From Collinsella sp. OM04-5 (lineage in GTDB: Bacteria; Actinomycetota; Coriobacteriia; Coriobacteriales; Coriobacteriaceae), in assembly GCF_003439125.1 (NCBI RefSeq), contig NZ_QSUU01000014.1, positions 1 through 64,000 on the forward strand: a stretch of 64,000 nucleotides of DNA. The letters run 5' to 3'. Below the pieces are notes generated by a model, which worked only from the letters and a program-made list of their open reading frames with translations, had not been told where the DNA came from and searched no databases. The translations under genes and the position numbers were made by a program. This document shows, one piece after another, positions 29,997 through 37,690 of the stretch. Numbering within the stretch: the first letter of the stretch is position 1; each line of letters starts with the position of its first letter.

Positions 29997-30007
29997 TGTC
30001 TCTCCTC

Positions 30008-30718
30008 TTAGTTGTTGGACTCGACGGTTGCGGCGGTGTCGACCGCGTCCTCGAGCTGCAAGTTCAATAGCTTCATGCCGTATTCCGGCACGTTGATATC
30101 GATGGGTTGGCCATACAGGTCACCAGGGCGCACAAAAGCGAGCACCGTCATAATGCGCGCCATGGCCTCGGGCGATTCGGTGAGCCCACGCTCAAACCAG
30201 CGCTGAATCATGCCGACCTCGGCGCTCACGACGTAGGTGACGTAGTAGTCAAAGAACGTGCCCAGCGCCAGGCCCAAAATGCCCGTCTGCGCACGCGGCA
30301 CCACAGCCTCACGCGCGGTGTCGATGATCCTTTTAATGAAGGCCTGGTCGCCGCCCGGACCCAGCAGCGCACCGATTAAGTCGCGGTTGGCCGCAAGATA
30401 GCGCAGCAGTTCAACCGAACCGGGCGCCGGCTCGAGTTCATCGATGTTGTGGTAGAGATCGGGCAGCTGAGCTGCGGTGATGAGCTCAATGCGTTCACGG
30501 ATCTCGGCCAGCAAGCCGTCCTCGATTTGATTGATGAAGTCGGGGATATCGCGGTAGTGCGAATAGAACGTGCGGCGCGTAAGGCCGGCGCGCTCGGTGA
30601 GCGACGCGACATTAATGCGCGAAAGGTCGCCGCTTTCGGCAAGCTCGCTGGCAAGTGCCTGGCGAAGGGCACGCTGCGAGCGAAGGGACCGGCGATCGCA
30701 TTTCTCGAGCTGGGACAA
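30008..30718 (-). CDS. TetR/AcrR family regulator
   Basis: The 236-residue protein has an N-terminal TetR helix-turn-helix (INVASLTERAGLTRRTFYSHY, residues about 34-54) and a C-terminal ligand domain of the type seen in dihydroxyacetone-kinase regulators. It is the first gene of an operon with the giant activase, so it very likely controls it and itself. A 15-bp palindrome in the upstream region is a probable operator. The ligand is unknown. Confidence 0.92.
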   Translation of the reverse strand: MSQLEKCDRRSLRSQRALRQALASELAESGDLSRINVASLTERAGLTRRTFYSHYRDIPDFINQIEDGLLAEIRERIELITAAQLPDLYHNIDELEPAPGSVELLRYLAANRDLIGALLGPGGDQAFIKRIIDTAREAVVPRAQTGILGLALGTFFDYYVTYVVSAEVGMIQRWFERGLTESPEAMARIMTVLAFVRPGDLYGQPIDINVPEYGMKLLNLQLEDAVDTAATVESNN

Positions 30719-30769
30719 GCGTCCTCCTTGTTACTCAGCCTGTGCGCTATTGCACAGTGCGAGTATTAT

Positions 30770-30784
30770 TGCACACCGTGTGCA
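30770..30784. promoter_or_regulatory. probable TetR operator
   Basis: TGCACACCGTGTGCA is a perfect palindrome about a central C, 52 bases upstream of the TetR start. A half-similar TTGCACAGTGC lies between it and the gene. This is typical of autoregulated TetR promoters. Confidence 0.6.
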
Positions 30785-30808
30785 TCAACACGTAAAGGCA
30801 ATATTTGG

Positions 30809-30841
30809 AATGTGACGAGGGGGCAGTCCCTTTGTCACATT
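30809..30841. repeat. REP-like hairpin with AATGTGAC arms
   Basis: AATGTGACGA pairs with TTGTCACATT around GGGGGCAGTCCC. The loop is a variant of the CCTGTCCC core. The element overlaps the last two bases of the HAD gene's stop region and could also act as its terminator. Confidence 0.65.
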
Positions 30842-31703
30842 ATTCGATGATGGTGCGGGAGCTCTGCTTATGCATGGTGGCGAGCATGTGTTTGGGGACG
30901 GCGTGGACCATGCAGCTGCCGATAGTTGCGCTCGCGGCGACCTTGGCTGCATCGCTAGCGTTTTTGGTCGCGTAGCTGTGGCGGAAACGCTTGAGCATGG
31001 CGATGTCGTTTCCGCCGTCGCCATAAACCGCGACCTCGTCCTCGGCAATGCCGTAGTAGCCCGCCAGCCAGGCCACACTCTCGCCCTTGTTACACGCCAC
31101 GTCCGTGATCTCGAACATCACCGGATCGAACGGCGCGTTGACCACACGGTCCGAGCGCTCGGCAAGATACGCCTTAAGGTCGCGCTCCAGCTCGGGCGAG
31201 GTCACGCGACAATTGATCTTGCATACATCGTGGCGCAGGATGTCACCGATCGACTGGTCGAAATACTGCTCCTCGTGATACCCGCCGCGCGCACGCATGC
31301 CGCGCATCACGATGCGCTTGATGGGACTGTCCTTTTTAAAGCCCGCCTGATGCATCTCGAACGAACCGCTCGAGTACATGCCATCGGGCGTGGAACAATC
31401 AAAGCAAATGTCCGGGAACGCCTTGAGCAGTTCCTCAGTGACCTGCGGATCGATGGTCCAAGTCTTGAGCACCTCGCCATGGCTGTCGCGCACGATGGAT
31501 CCATTGGAGCAGCAGGCGTCAAGCGCCAAGCCCGTAAAGCCATGCTCGCCGATCGGCAACGTCGAGCGTCCAGTCGCGGGAACCACGTGCAGGCCAGCCA
31601 CAGCCAGCTCGCGAATGGCGCGGCGGATGGTCCCATCCGCCTCGTGCAGGGCGTTCAGCAGCGTTCCGTCTAAGTCACTCGCGAACATCTTGATCATGGA
31701 CAT
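30840..31703 (-). CDS. HAD superfamily Cof-type phosphatase
   Basis: This is a 287-residue cytoplasmic sugar-phosphate or cofactor phosphatase of the Cof/YbiV subgroup. Motif I is FASDLDGTLLN (nucleophile Asp10), followed by a Thr/Ser motif (PATGRS), a C2-type cap, and motif IV GDGGNDIAMLKRF with the acidic pair. The start at 31703 has AAGGAGAGGC directly upstream; the frame open to 31790 lacks one. The ribosome-binding site and start codon lie inside one arm of a 21-bp perfect inverted repeat. Confidence 0.93.
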   Translation of the reverse strand: MSMIKMFASDLDGTLLNALHEADGTIRRAIRELAVAGLHVVPATGRSTLPIGEHGFTGLALDACCSNGSIVRDSHGEVLKTWTIDPQVTEELLKAFPDICFDCSTPDGMYSSGSFEMHQAGFKKDSPIKRIVMRGMRARGGYHEEQYFDQSIGDILRHDVCKINCRVTSPELERDLKAYLAERSDRVVNAPFDPVMFEITDVACNKGESVAWLAGYYGIAEDEVAVYGDGGNDIAMLKRFRHSYATKNASDAAKVAASATIGSCMVHAVPKHMLATMHKQSSRTIIE

Positions 31704-31751
31704 GCCTCTCCTTCGTCTGCCCGATATTGTAGACGAAGGAGAGGCATGTCC
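31698..31751. repeat. 21-bp perfect inverted repeat covering the HAD start
   Basis: The arm 31698-31718 includes the HAD ribosome-binding site and ATG; 31731-31751 is its exact reverse complement, with a 12-base loop GCCCGATATTGT. The right arm therefore offers a second AAGGAGAGGC-ATG on the plus strand. It opens only a 67-codon frame across the end of the MFS gene, which I do not believe is a gene. Confidence 0.85.
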
Positions 31752-31812
31752 AAACAATGCCGTCCCGGCGCGGCGTACCACCGCCTTCACAAATTCACGG
31801 TGCCCCAGCGCG

Positions 31813-33075
31813 TTAAATCAATCGCCACAAGCGACTTTTCAGCCGATAAAACAGCGCCGTCGTCAACGTCAGCACCGCCAGCATGCCTGCGAATACAATC
31901 GCCGGAGTCCATCGATCGTATGCGAGCCCGTAAACCAATTGGCCAATAGGCGTTGCGCAGGAAAGAACCGTGTAAACGACCGAAAGCACTTTTCCGCAGA
32001 GCTCAGTCGGCGCTGCCCGCTGAACAAACGCGATGATTTCAACCGACGCAATGGCTGCCCACACCATGACCCATGCCGAACCAACCGCAAACACGGTGAA
32101 CACGCATACATCTGCGCCGAACAGTAGCGTAACAATAATCGGTACGACTCCAAAACAGATCATCGCAACATATCGACATATGCCATTGAGAGAAAAGCGA
32201 TGCGGCCAAATGCCGACCAAGCCACTGCCGGCAAGACCACCCAGGCCCATAGCAACCTCAACTATCCCAACGCAGGACGATTGCATGCCGAGATGCTTTG
32301 TAACAATAATGGGAGCGCCAATCGTTAGCCCAACCAACGCAAGGTTCAAAACGGCCGCAAGCAAAATCACAGCGGCCAATGATGCATTTTGCAACAGATA
32401 CCGAATCGACTCCCGAAAATCGTTTCGGCATGTCGTGCGAGTCACGCCGTCTCCCATCGTTTCAGATGAGGCATTTTGCTTGAGTGCGACCCCAAACAAG
32501 AAAGCTGAAATCGCAAACGCCACCGACGCGGTTGTGCAAAGAGTATCGATGCCAAAGCACCCATAGACTGCCGTCCCGACCGCAGGGCCCAAGATATTGC
32601 TCACCATGGTCATCTGCGAAACCAATGCAGTGGCCCGCTCAACCTTCTCTTCACCCGCCATGCGCACCGTCTCAATTTGGAGCATTGGCTTCAGCAGCGA
32701 TTGAACACCATATTGAACACAAAGTATCGCTACTACGACGACCGCAAGAGGCAATGAGCGCTTCATGGGGATAGACAGCAGTGATGCAGTCATCAGAGCA
32801 ATGCCGAGGGACACGAGGACCTCGCGATGTCTTCCCCTATCCGCCAAGATTCCGCCAACCGGAGTTGCAAGTACGCCGGGTATGAACGCTATCGCCGCGA
32901 CGACGCCATATAACGTTGACGATCCACTGCGATCGAACAAGTAAAGTGGATACGCAAAGCACAGCGCCGACAGCATCGAATACGTGCACAGCTGCGCAAC
33001 CAGAAGTTCCGCGAGCCTGATTGACCGCACTGTTTTTGATTTCAACGAGACACCGACGTCTCTCAGCCCAGCCAT
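31813..33075 (-). CDS. MFS transporter, probable drug efflux
   Basis: This 420-residue membrane protein has about 12 predicted spans. It carries a major-facilitator motif in the first half (GGILADRGRHREVLV, the loop 2-3 motif A) and a repeat-like loop midway (TTCRNDFRESIRYLLQN). It resembles macrolide or multidrug exporters of the MefA/TetV type. The start at 33075 has AGGGGG eight bases upstream. The TetR gene lies just upstream on the same strand, and two operator-like palindromes fill the gap, so expression is probably drug-inducible. Confidence 0.88.
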   Translation of the reverse strand: MAGLRDVGVSLKSKTVRSIRLAELLVAQLCTYSMLSALCFAYPLYLFDRSGSSTLYGVVAAIAFIPGVLATPVGGILADRGRHREVLVSLGIALMTASLLSIPMKRSLPLAVVVVAILCVQYGVQSLLKPMLQIETVRMAGEEKVERATALVSQMTMVSNILGPAVGTAVYGCFGIDTLCTTASVAFAISAFLFGVALKQNASSETMGDGVTRTTCRNDFRESIRYLLQNASLAAVILLAAVLNLALVGLTIGAPIIVTKHLGMQSSCVGIVEVAMGLGGLAGSGLVGIWPHRFSLNGICRYVAMICFGVVPIIVTLLFGADVCVFTVFAVGSAWVMVWAAIASVEIIAFVQRAAPTELCGKVLSVVYTVLSCATPIGQLVYGLAYDRWTPAIVFAGMLAVLTLTTALFYRLKSRLWRLI

Positions 33076-33088
33076 AAGCCCACCCCCT

Positions 33089-33109
33089 ATACATACCACT
33101 AGTATGTAT
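33089..33109. promoter_or_regulatory. probable TetR operator 1
   Basis: ATACATACCACTAGTATGTAT is a near-perfect 21-bp palindrome 14 bases upstream of the MFS start codon, where a repressor would block transcription. Confidence 0.7.
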
Positions 33110-33153
33110 TTAATGACTTGAAAAGGGCAGCCGTGGCTACCCTCACAAATCAA

Positions 33154-33176
33154 TTACATACCGTTGGTATCTATAT
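33154..33176. promoter_or_regulatory. probable TetR operator 2
   Basis: TTACATACCGTTGGTATCTAT repeats the ACATACC half-site of operator 1. It touches the last base of the TetR gene, so the MFS gene seems to have its own promoter here. Confidence 0.6.
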
Positions 33177-33838
33177 TACCACCCGGCGCGGTCCCATACG
33201 CCCCAAATCTGCGCCGTTGTCTGAAGCACTTCATTACCCAAATCGAGCCCCACCGCGGCAGCCATCTGCGCCAAACATTGTGCGCGAGCGAGCATTCGCT
33301 CCTTGGGCTCGAGCGGACGGAACAATGGCAGCAGCCAAAGATTCGCCAACAACGATACGGCCTCCGCCGCTTCGCGCGGGCATTCGCACGCAATGGAGCC
33401 GTCGGCGATGCCCTCCTCGATCACTGGCAAGAGACAGCCATCGGCCGACTCGTCAAATGAGCCCTGGTACTGCATCGCCAGTAGGCGCGAGCTTTTTACC
33501 GGATCTGCTGCAGGACGCATACGTGCCCATAGCTCAATTTGTGGAACAACGGACTCGGGAGCGTACAGTCGCTTGAGCTTTTGGGCTCCGGTCATATTAC
33601 CGACGCCAAGCATCGAGCGGCGGTGCTCAACAATCGGAGTCATCGCCCGATCAAACGCGGCGTTGAAAATCTCTTCTTTGCTCTTGAAGTGATGATAGAC
33701 AGCGCCCTTGGTCATGCCGTCGAGACGGTCAACGATATCTTGAATACTCGTCCCCTCATAACCCTGTGCGCAGAATAGCTCCAGTGCCGCGTCGAGAATC
33801 TTCGCGACCGTCTCCTCGGGATATTTATTGCGACCCAT
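33176..33838 (-). CDS. TetR/AcrR family regulator of the MFS exporter
   Basis: The 220-residue protein carries the TetR DNA-binding domain at the N-terminus (TSIQDIVDRLDGMTKGAVYHHFKSKEEIF; helix-turn-helix about residues 29-50). The C-terminal domain has no recognisable ligand signature. The start at 33838 (MGRNKYPEE) follows GGATGGGCGG. It lies directly upstream of the MFS gene, and the intergenic palindromes fit binding of such a dimer. A hairpin covers its own ribosome-binding site. Confidence 0.9.
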   Translation of the reverse strand: MGRNKYPEETVAKILDAALELFCAQGYEGTSIQDIVDRLDGMTKGAVYHHFKSKEEIFNAAFDRAMTPIVEHRRSMLGVGNMTGAQKLKRLYAPESVVPQIELWARMRPAADPVKSSRLLAMQYQGSFDESADGCLLPVIEEGIADGSIACECPREAAEAVSLLANLWLLPLFRPLEPKERMLARAQCLAQMAAAVGLDLGNEVLQTTAQIWGVWDRAGW

Positions 33839-33845
33839 AATCCGC

Positions 33846-33899
33846 CCATCCGCAACGCAAGCCTTGTGCCTCATTGCAGCATTTTAACGTTGCGGATGG
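33846..33899 (-). promoter_or_regulatory. hairpin overlapping the TetR ribosome-binding site
   Basis: CCATCCGCAACG at 33846-33857 is the exact reverse complement of 33888-33899. On the minus strand the proximal arm contains GGATGG, the probable Shine-Dalgarno sequence. It lies between the glnK stop and the TetR start and may end glnK transcripts or reduce TetR translation. Confidence 0.5.
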
Positions 33900-33912
33900 C
33901 AGACGGTCGATT

Positions 33913-34251
33913 CTACACCGCGGCGGGGCCATGTTCGCCGGTGCGAATGCGGATGACTTCCTCGACCGGCTCGACCCAGATCTTGCCGTCGCCGACGGCG
34001 CCGGTGCGGGCGGCATTGCAGATGATGTCGACAATTCCGTCGACATGTTCATCGGCGCAGATGAGGGTGAACTGCACCTTAGGGATCGTGTTGACAAGCA
34101 ACTCGTTGCCGCGCACGTATTCCTTCCAGCCATGCTGCGCGCCGCAGCCCTGCACCTGGTTGATGGTCATGCCGCGAACATCGGCAGCAAACAGCGCGTC
34201 TTTGAGAACCTCAAGTTTTTCCTGACGGACGATCGCCGTGATCTTCTTCAT
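33913..34251 (-). CDS. glnK: PII nitrogen regulatory protein (GlnK type)
   Basis: The 112-residue protein has the PII fold: MKKITAIVRQEKLEVLKDAL, the T-loop, TGAVGDGKIWVEPVEEVIRIRTGE with the B- and C-loops. It binds ATP/ADP and 2-oxoglutarate and would plug the ammonium channel AmtB, whose gene is just upstream in the same operon. The position of Tyr51, the residue uridylylated or adenylylated in other bacteria, is Leu (RGNELLVN), so control by covalent modification is unlikely. A large hairpin separates it from amtB. Confidence 0.93.
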   Translation of the reverse strand: MKKITAIVRQEKLEVLKDALFAADVRGMTINQVQGCGAQHGWKEYVRGNELLVNTIPKVQFTLICADEHVDGIVDIICNAARTGAVGDGKIWVEPVEEVIRIRTGEHGPAAV

Positions 34252-34297
34252 AGTGAATTCCTCTCTTTAGTAAAGAAATGAATTGCCATTCAATAAC

Positions 34298-34401
34298 GCG
34301 GGTTTTCCAAGTGCCCGAGATTGCCCCGAAAGAGGAGCGCCGCGTACTTCGGTACGCAAGCGACGGTTTGAGGGGCAAGGTCGGGTGCTTGGGAAAGCCG
34401 C
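34298..34401. repeat. large hairpin between amtB and glnK
   Basis: The 30-nt arms at 34298-34327 and 34372-34401 pair at 24 positions, with several of the rest able to form G-U pairs. The centre holds GCGTAC-TTCG-GTACGC, a stem with a stable UUCG loop. It begins four bases from the amtB stop. A transcript through both genes would carry it, so it could set the amtB/glnK ratio by partial termination or RNA stability. Confidence 0.7.
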
Positions 34402-34405
34402 GCTG

Positions 34406-35683
34406 CTAATCGAGTCCGGAGAACGAGGGGTACGCGCTCTCGCCGTGCTGACTCGCATCCAGGCCCAGTGCCTCGTCGGCCTCGTCCACGCGCAGGCTAC
34501 CGTGGAACAGCGCCTTGACCACCGCGGCGATCACCAAGTCGAGCATCAGCACAATAACGACCGTCACCACAATGCCCAGAACCTGCGAGACAAGCAGCGA
34601 CACGTCGCCCGTGTAGAACAGGCCGCCCTTACCGGTCCACGAGAGCTCCGGCACGCAGAACAGGCCCGTGAGCACACCGCCCAAGATGCCGCCGATACCG
34701 TGGCAACCGAACGCGTCGAGCGCATCGTCGTAGCCGAACTTGGTCTTAAGATGGCTGATGGCCAGATAGCAGACGGGCGATACGATCAGGCCCATGACCA
34801 GCGCCGCCCACGGCTCGACAAAGCCCGCACCCGGCGTAACCACCACAAGGCCCGCAACCAAACCGGTGCTAGCACCCACCAGCGTGGGACGACCGGTGTG
34901 CACGCGCTCGACGACAAGCCACGAGACCATGCCCGCCGCGCTGGCCGTCACGGTGTTGAGGATGGCGAGTGCCGCCACGGCGTCGGCCTTAAACTCGCTG
35001 CCGCCGTTAAAGCCAAACCAACCAAACCAAAGTAGACCGGCGCCCAGCGCCACAAACGGCACGTTATGCGGACGGTAGCTCACCATGCCAAAGCCGCGAC
35101 GACGGCCGAGCATTAAGCAGAGAATCAGGCCCGTGAGACCGGACGAAATGTGTACCACGTCGCCGCCGGCAAAGTCGAGCGCGCCGATGATGTCGCCGAT
35201 AAAGGAACCATCGCCGCCCCAAACCATGTGGGCGAGCGGCGCATAGACCACGAGCAGCCAAATGCCCAGGAAGGCCGTCATGGCACCAAACTTAACGCGG
35301 CCTGCCAGACTGCCCGTAACGATAGCGGCGGTGATCATGGCAAACGCCATCTGGAAGGCGATGTTGATGATCTGAGGGTAGACGGCACCATCCGCAGCAT
35401 TGCCCTCGGCCGCCTGCAGCACCTGGTTGAGCACCGGCAGGCACAGCAACTGGTCAAAGCCGCCAATAAACGGGCTAGAACCGTCGCCACCGTAGGCCAG
35501 CGACCAGCCGGCAACAATCCACAGCACACCAACCAGGCCAATGGCGCCAAAGCACATAAGCATGGTGTTGATGACATTTTTGCGCCTGGACAGGCCGCCA
35601 TAGAAAAACGCCAGACCCGGTGTCATTAAAAACACGAGCATGGTGCAGATGAGCATAAACGTTGTCGATCCCGTATCGTACAT
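34406..35683 (-). CDS. amtB: ammonium transporter AmtB
   Basis: This is the trimeric ammonium channel of the cytoplasmic membrane. The 425-residue protein has about 11 spans, with family motifs FFYGGLSRRKN, DFAGGDVVHISSG, GWFGFNGGSE and DAFGCHGIGGILGG (pore histidine). The start at 35683 is chosen for GGGGGAG just upstream; an earlier frame from 35797 has no site. glnK follows downstream, the common glnK-amtB pair in reversed order, separated by a hairpin. Confidence 0.95.
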   Translation of the reverse strand: MYDTGSTTFMLICTMLVFLMTPGLAFFYGGLSRRKNVINTMLMCFGAIGLVGVLWIVAGWSLAYGGDGSSPFIGGFDQLLCLPVLNQVLQAAEGNAADGAVYPQIINIAFQMAFAMITAAIVTGSLAGRVKFGAMTAFLGIWLLVVYAPLAHMVWGGDGSFIGDIIGALDFAGGDVVHISSGLTGLILCLMLGRRRGFGMVSYRPHNVPFVALGAGLLWFGWFGFNGGSEFKADAVAALAILNTVTASAAGMVSWLVVERVHTGRPTLVGASTGLVAGLVVVTPGAGFVEPWAALVMGLIVSPVCYLAISHLKTKFGYDDALDAFGCHGIGGILGGVLTGLFCVPELSWTGKGGLFYTGDVSLLVSQVLGIVVTVVIVLMLDLVIAAVVKALFHGSLRVDEADEALGLDASQHGESAYPSFSGLD

Positions 35684-35881
35684 TCGCTCCCCCTTGGTCG
35701 CATGAACGTTGTCGGCGCTCATGATGCGGCCGAGGGGCAACTGGTGTAGACCAGATACGGCGTTGTTAAACGCTGCGTTGTCGAATGGAAACGGCACCGC
35801 AATCTTGGAAACGGCGCGGCAACGGACGCGAAACGAACGGGAAACGTGCGAACGAGAAGGGCGCGCTTGGCTCCGCTCTGG

Positions 35882-36901
35882 CTAGCGCCGGAACAGCTCG
35901 CGGGCTCGGTCGCGGAGGTCGGTAGCTCGAATGACACCCTCGTAACGATTGATGCGCAGACGCGGGAAGGCGTTAAAGAAGCGTAGGTCGCGGCGGCTGA
36001 GTGACACGCTCGGTACCGGGCGGCTCATGCGCTTGCCGGCAAGGCGACGACCGAGCGACGGACGCGGCATACTCGGCGCGGCATCGGCCACGCGGCGGGC
36101 AGCGAGCGCCAGGCCGCGAGCACCATCCGAGATAAACGTCGGCATCGAAGTCTTCTCGCGCAGGGCATCGAGCGCCGCGTCGCCCAGCTCGGCCAGCCAA
36201 GCGTTAACGGCGCGACCGCGGATATGCGTCTGCGCCACCGAGTCAATCGCCGAATCGGGAATACGTTCGAGCATAGAGTCGGAGACGTCGGCAAGCGACT
36301 CATTGATGCGGTCGGCAAGGTCGGCACGCACACGCTCAAGCTGATCGGACAGACGCCGCCAGCTCGCCAACGAGCACACCGCATCGACCATCATCGCGAC
36401 CGCGACGATAAAGGCGGCCAAGCGCACGATTAGCACCGGCAGATGGCCAAGCAGCCCCAGCAATGCCGGCTCCACTAAACGGCAAATACACAACGCACCC
36501 AAGCCAAACGCGCAGGCCCAGTACAGGCAGATGCGTCCGTGCAGGTTAAACGGCAGATGCGAGTAATCCCAAAACCGGGCACCCGTCGTTTTTTCCAACA
36601 GCACGCCCACGCTATATTCGATCACGCTGCATACGAGCGCGGCAGCGACAAACTGGCTCGAGGCGTCTGGGATTCCACGCAGCAGCAACCAGCACGCAAT
36701 GCCGCCCGCACCGTAGATGGGACAACACGGCCCTAGCAAAAAGCCGCTGTTGGCAAAGCGTCCGTGGTTGAGCATGGCGCAGACTGTCGACTCCCATACC
36801 CAGCCGCAAAAACCGTAGAAGGCAAACGAGAGTACCAGCGCCGAGAGCGGACAGGCGGCAAGCGTCGCGCCGTCAAATGCCATGTCGATCGCGGTTCCCA
36901 C
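35882..36901 (-). CDS. CmpB-like putative ABC transporter permease/membrane protein
   Basis: The 339-residue protein matches the ABC_trans_CmpB family. It has four to five N-terminal spans with YGFCGWVWESTVCAMLNHGRFANSGFLLGP, and HLPFNLHGRICLYW, both family signatures. The C-terminal third is a soluble, helical Arg-rich region. No partner ATPase is nearby, so a real ABC role is doubtful. It starts with GTG three bases after the upstream HD gene, with GAGGAG inside that gene's end, so the two are translationally linked. Confidence 0.85.
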   Translation of the reverse strand: MGTAIDMAFDGATLAACPLSALVLSFAFYGFCGWVWESTVCAMLNHGRFANSGFLLGPCCPIYGAGGIACWLLLRGIPDASSQFVAAALVCSVIEYSVGVLLEKTTGARFWDYSHLPFNLHGRICLYWACAFGLGALCICRLVEPALLGLLGHLPVLIVRLAAFIVAVAMMVDAVCSLASWRRLSDQLERVRADLADRINESLADVSDSMLERIPDSAIDSVAQTHIRGRAVNAWLAELGDAALDALREKTSMPTFISDGARGLALAARRVADAAPSMPRPSLGRRLAGKRMSRPVPSVSLSRRDLRFFNAFPRLRINRYEGVIRATDLRDRARELFRR

Positions 36902-36904
36902 CGT

Positions 36905-37462
36905 CTACCCACTCCTCTTTTCGTTCGATTCTTTGCTCGAGCCGTCACTCGGGCCCTCGTTCAAATCGTTCGCGCCGCCTTTGCGCGGCAGACGGCCGGC
37001 AATCGTCTCGCGCAGTGCGCACCATTTATCCGCCAGGCACACAATCCATGCCTCACGACACGTCGGCGGCACCGGTACCAGCGGAAACATATGCCGTACG
37101 ATAATATTCCGCTCGCGCGGCGTCAGCTCAAAATCTTCCTCCGCACGCGCCAAGGCAAAAAACGGGTGACGAAAGCCATGCAGTCGATGGCTTGGGTCGG
37201 GATCGTGCCAGTCATAGAGAAAGTAATCGTGCAGCAGGGCCCCGCGCAGCAGCGATAAGCGGTCGACGGAGATACCGACGCGGCCCAGGCGCTCGGCAAA
37301 GGACAGACTTGCCCGCGCTACCGAGGTCACATGCGTATAGACCGTCACATCGCCATGTTGGATAAACTCATGCATCAGGTCCAAGCGGCCCGCCTGGGCA
37401 AGCTGACGGGCGGCATCGTCGACCTCGCGCGCGATTTTCTCGGCACGAACGGTATCGGACAT
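36905..37462 (-). CDS. HD domain phosphohydrolase
   Basis: The 185-residue protein is a single HD domain. The paired His-Asp is in LLRGALLHDYFLYDW, with an upstream HVTSVARASL histidine and a late VCLADKWCAL aspartate. Such proteins hydrolyse nucleotides or other phosphoesters; the substrate is not evident. The C-terminal 25 residues are polar and disordered. It is first in an operon with the CmpB-like gene. Confidence 0.88.
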   Translation of the reverse strand: MSDTVRAEKIAREVDDAARQLAQAGRLDLMHEFIQHGDVTVYTHVTSVARASLSFAERLGRVGISVDRLSLLRGALLHDYFLYDWHDPDPSHRLHGFRHPFFALARAEEDFELTPRERNIIVRHMFPLVPVPPTCREAWIVCLADKWCALRETIAGRLPRKGGANDLNEGPSDGSSKESNEKRSG

Positions 37463-37690
37463 GCGGCCTCCTTCCGGCGGCGCTCGGCGGCAAGCCGCGG
37501 CCTGCGCGCAATGAATAAAATCATCATCGAATTTACCAGTATGGCATCGGACAAAACGTTTTGCCCCACCAGTTGGCGAATTACCGCGCCGCCGTCACAT
37601 ATCAAACGCCAAAATGTGCGAGACTGTCTTGTGCAATTGTGCCGGCCGAGGGAGTGCCGGCGCACGATTCGCATGGAGTAACCCACAACG

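Noticed and set aside
25794-30011. A 1,405-codon frame on the plus strand opposite the activase
   Set aside because: Its repetitive Leu/Val/Gly/His composition is that of an antisense shadow, while the minus-strand protein has clear domains.
31746-31949. A 67-codon plus-strand gene with a good ribosome-binding site
   Set aside because: The site is merely the mirror of the HAD site within a perfect palindrome, and the frame runs antisense over the MFS gene end.
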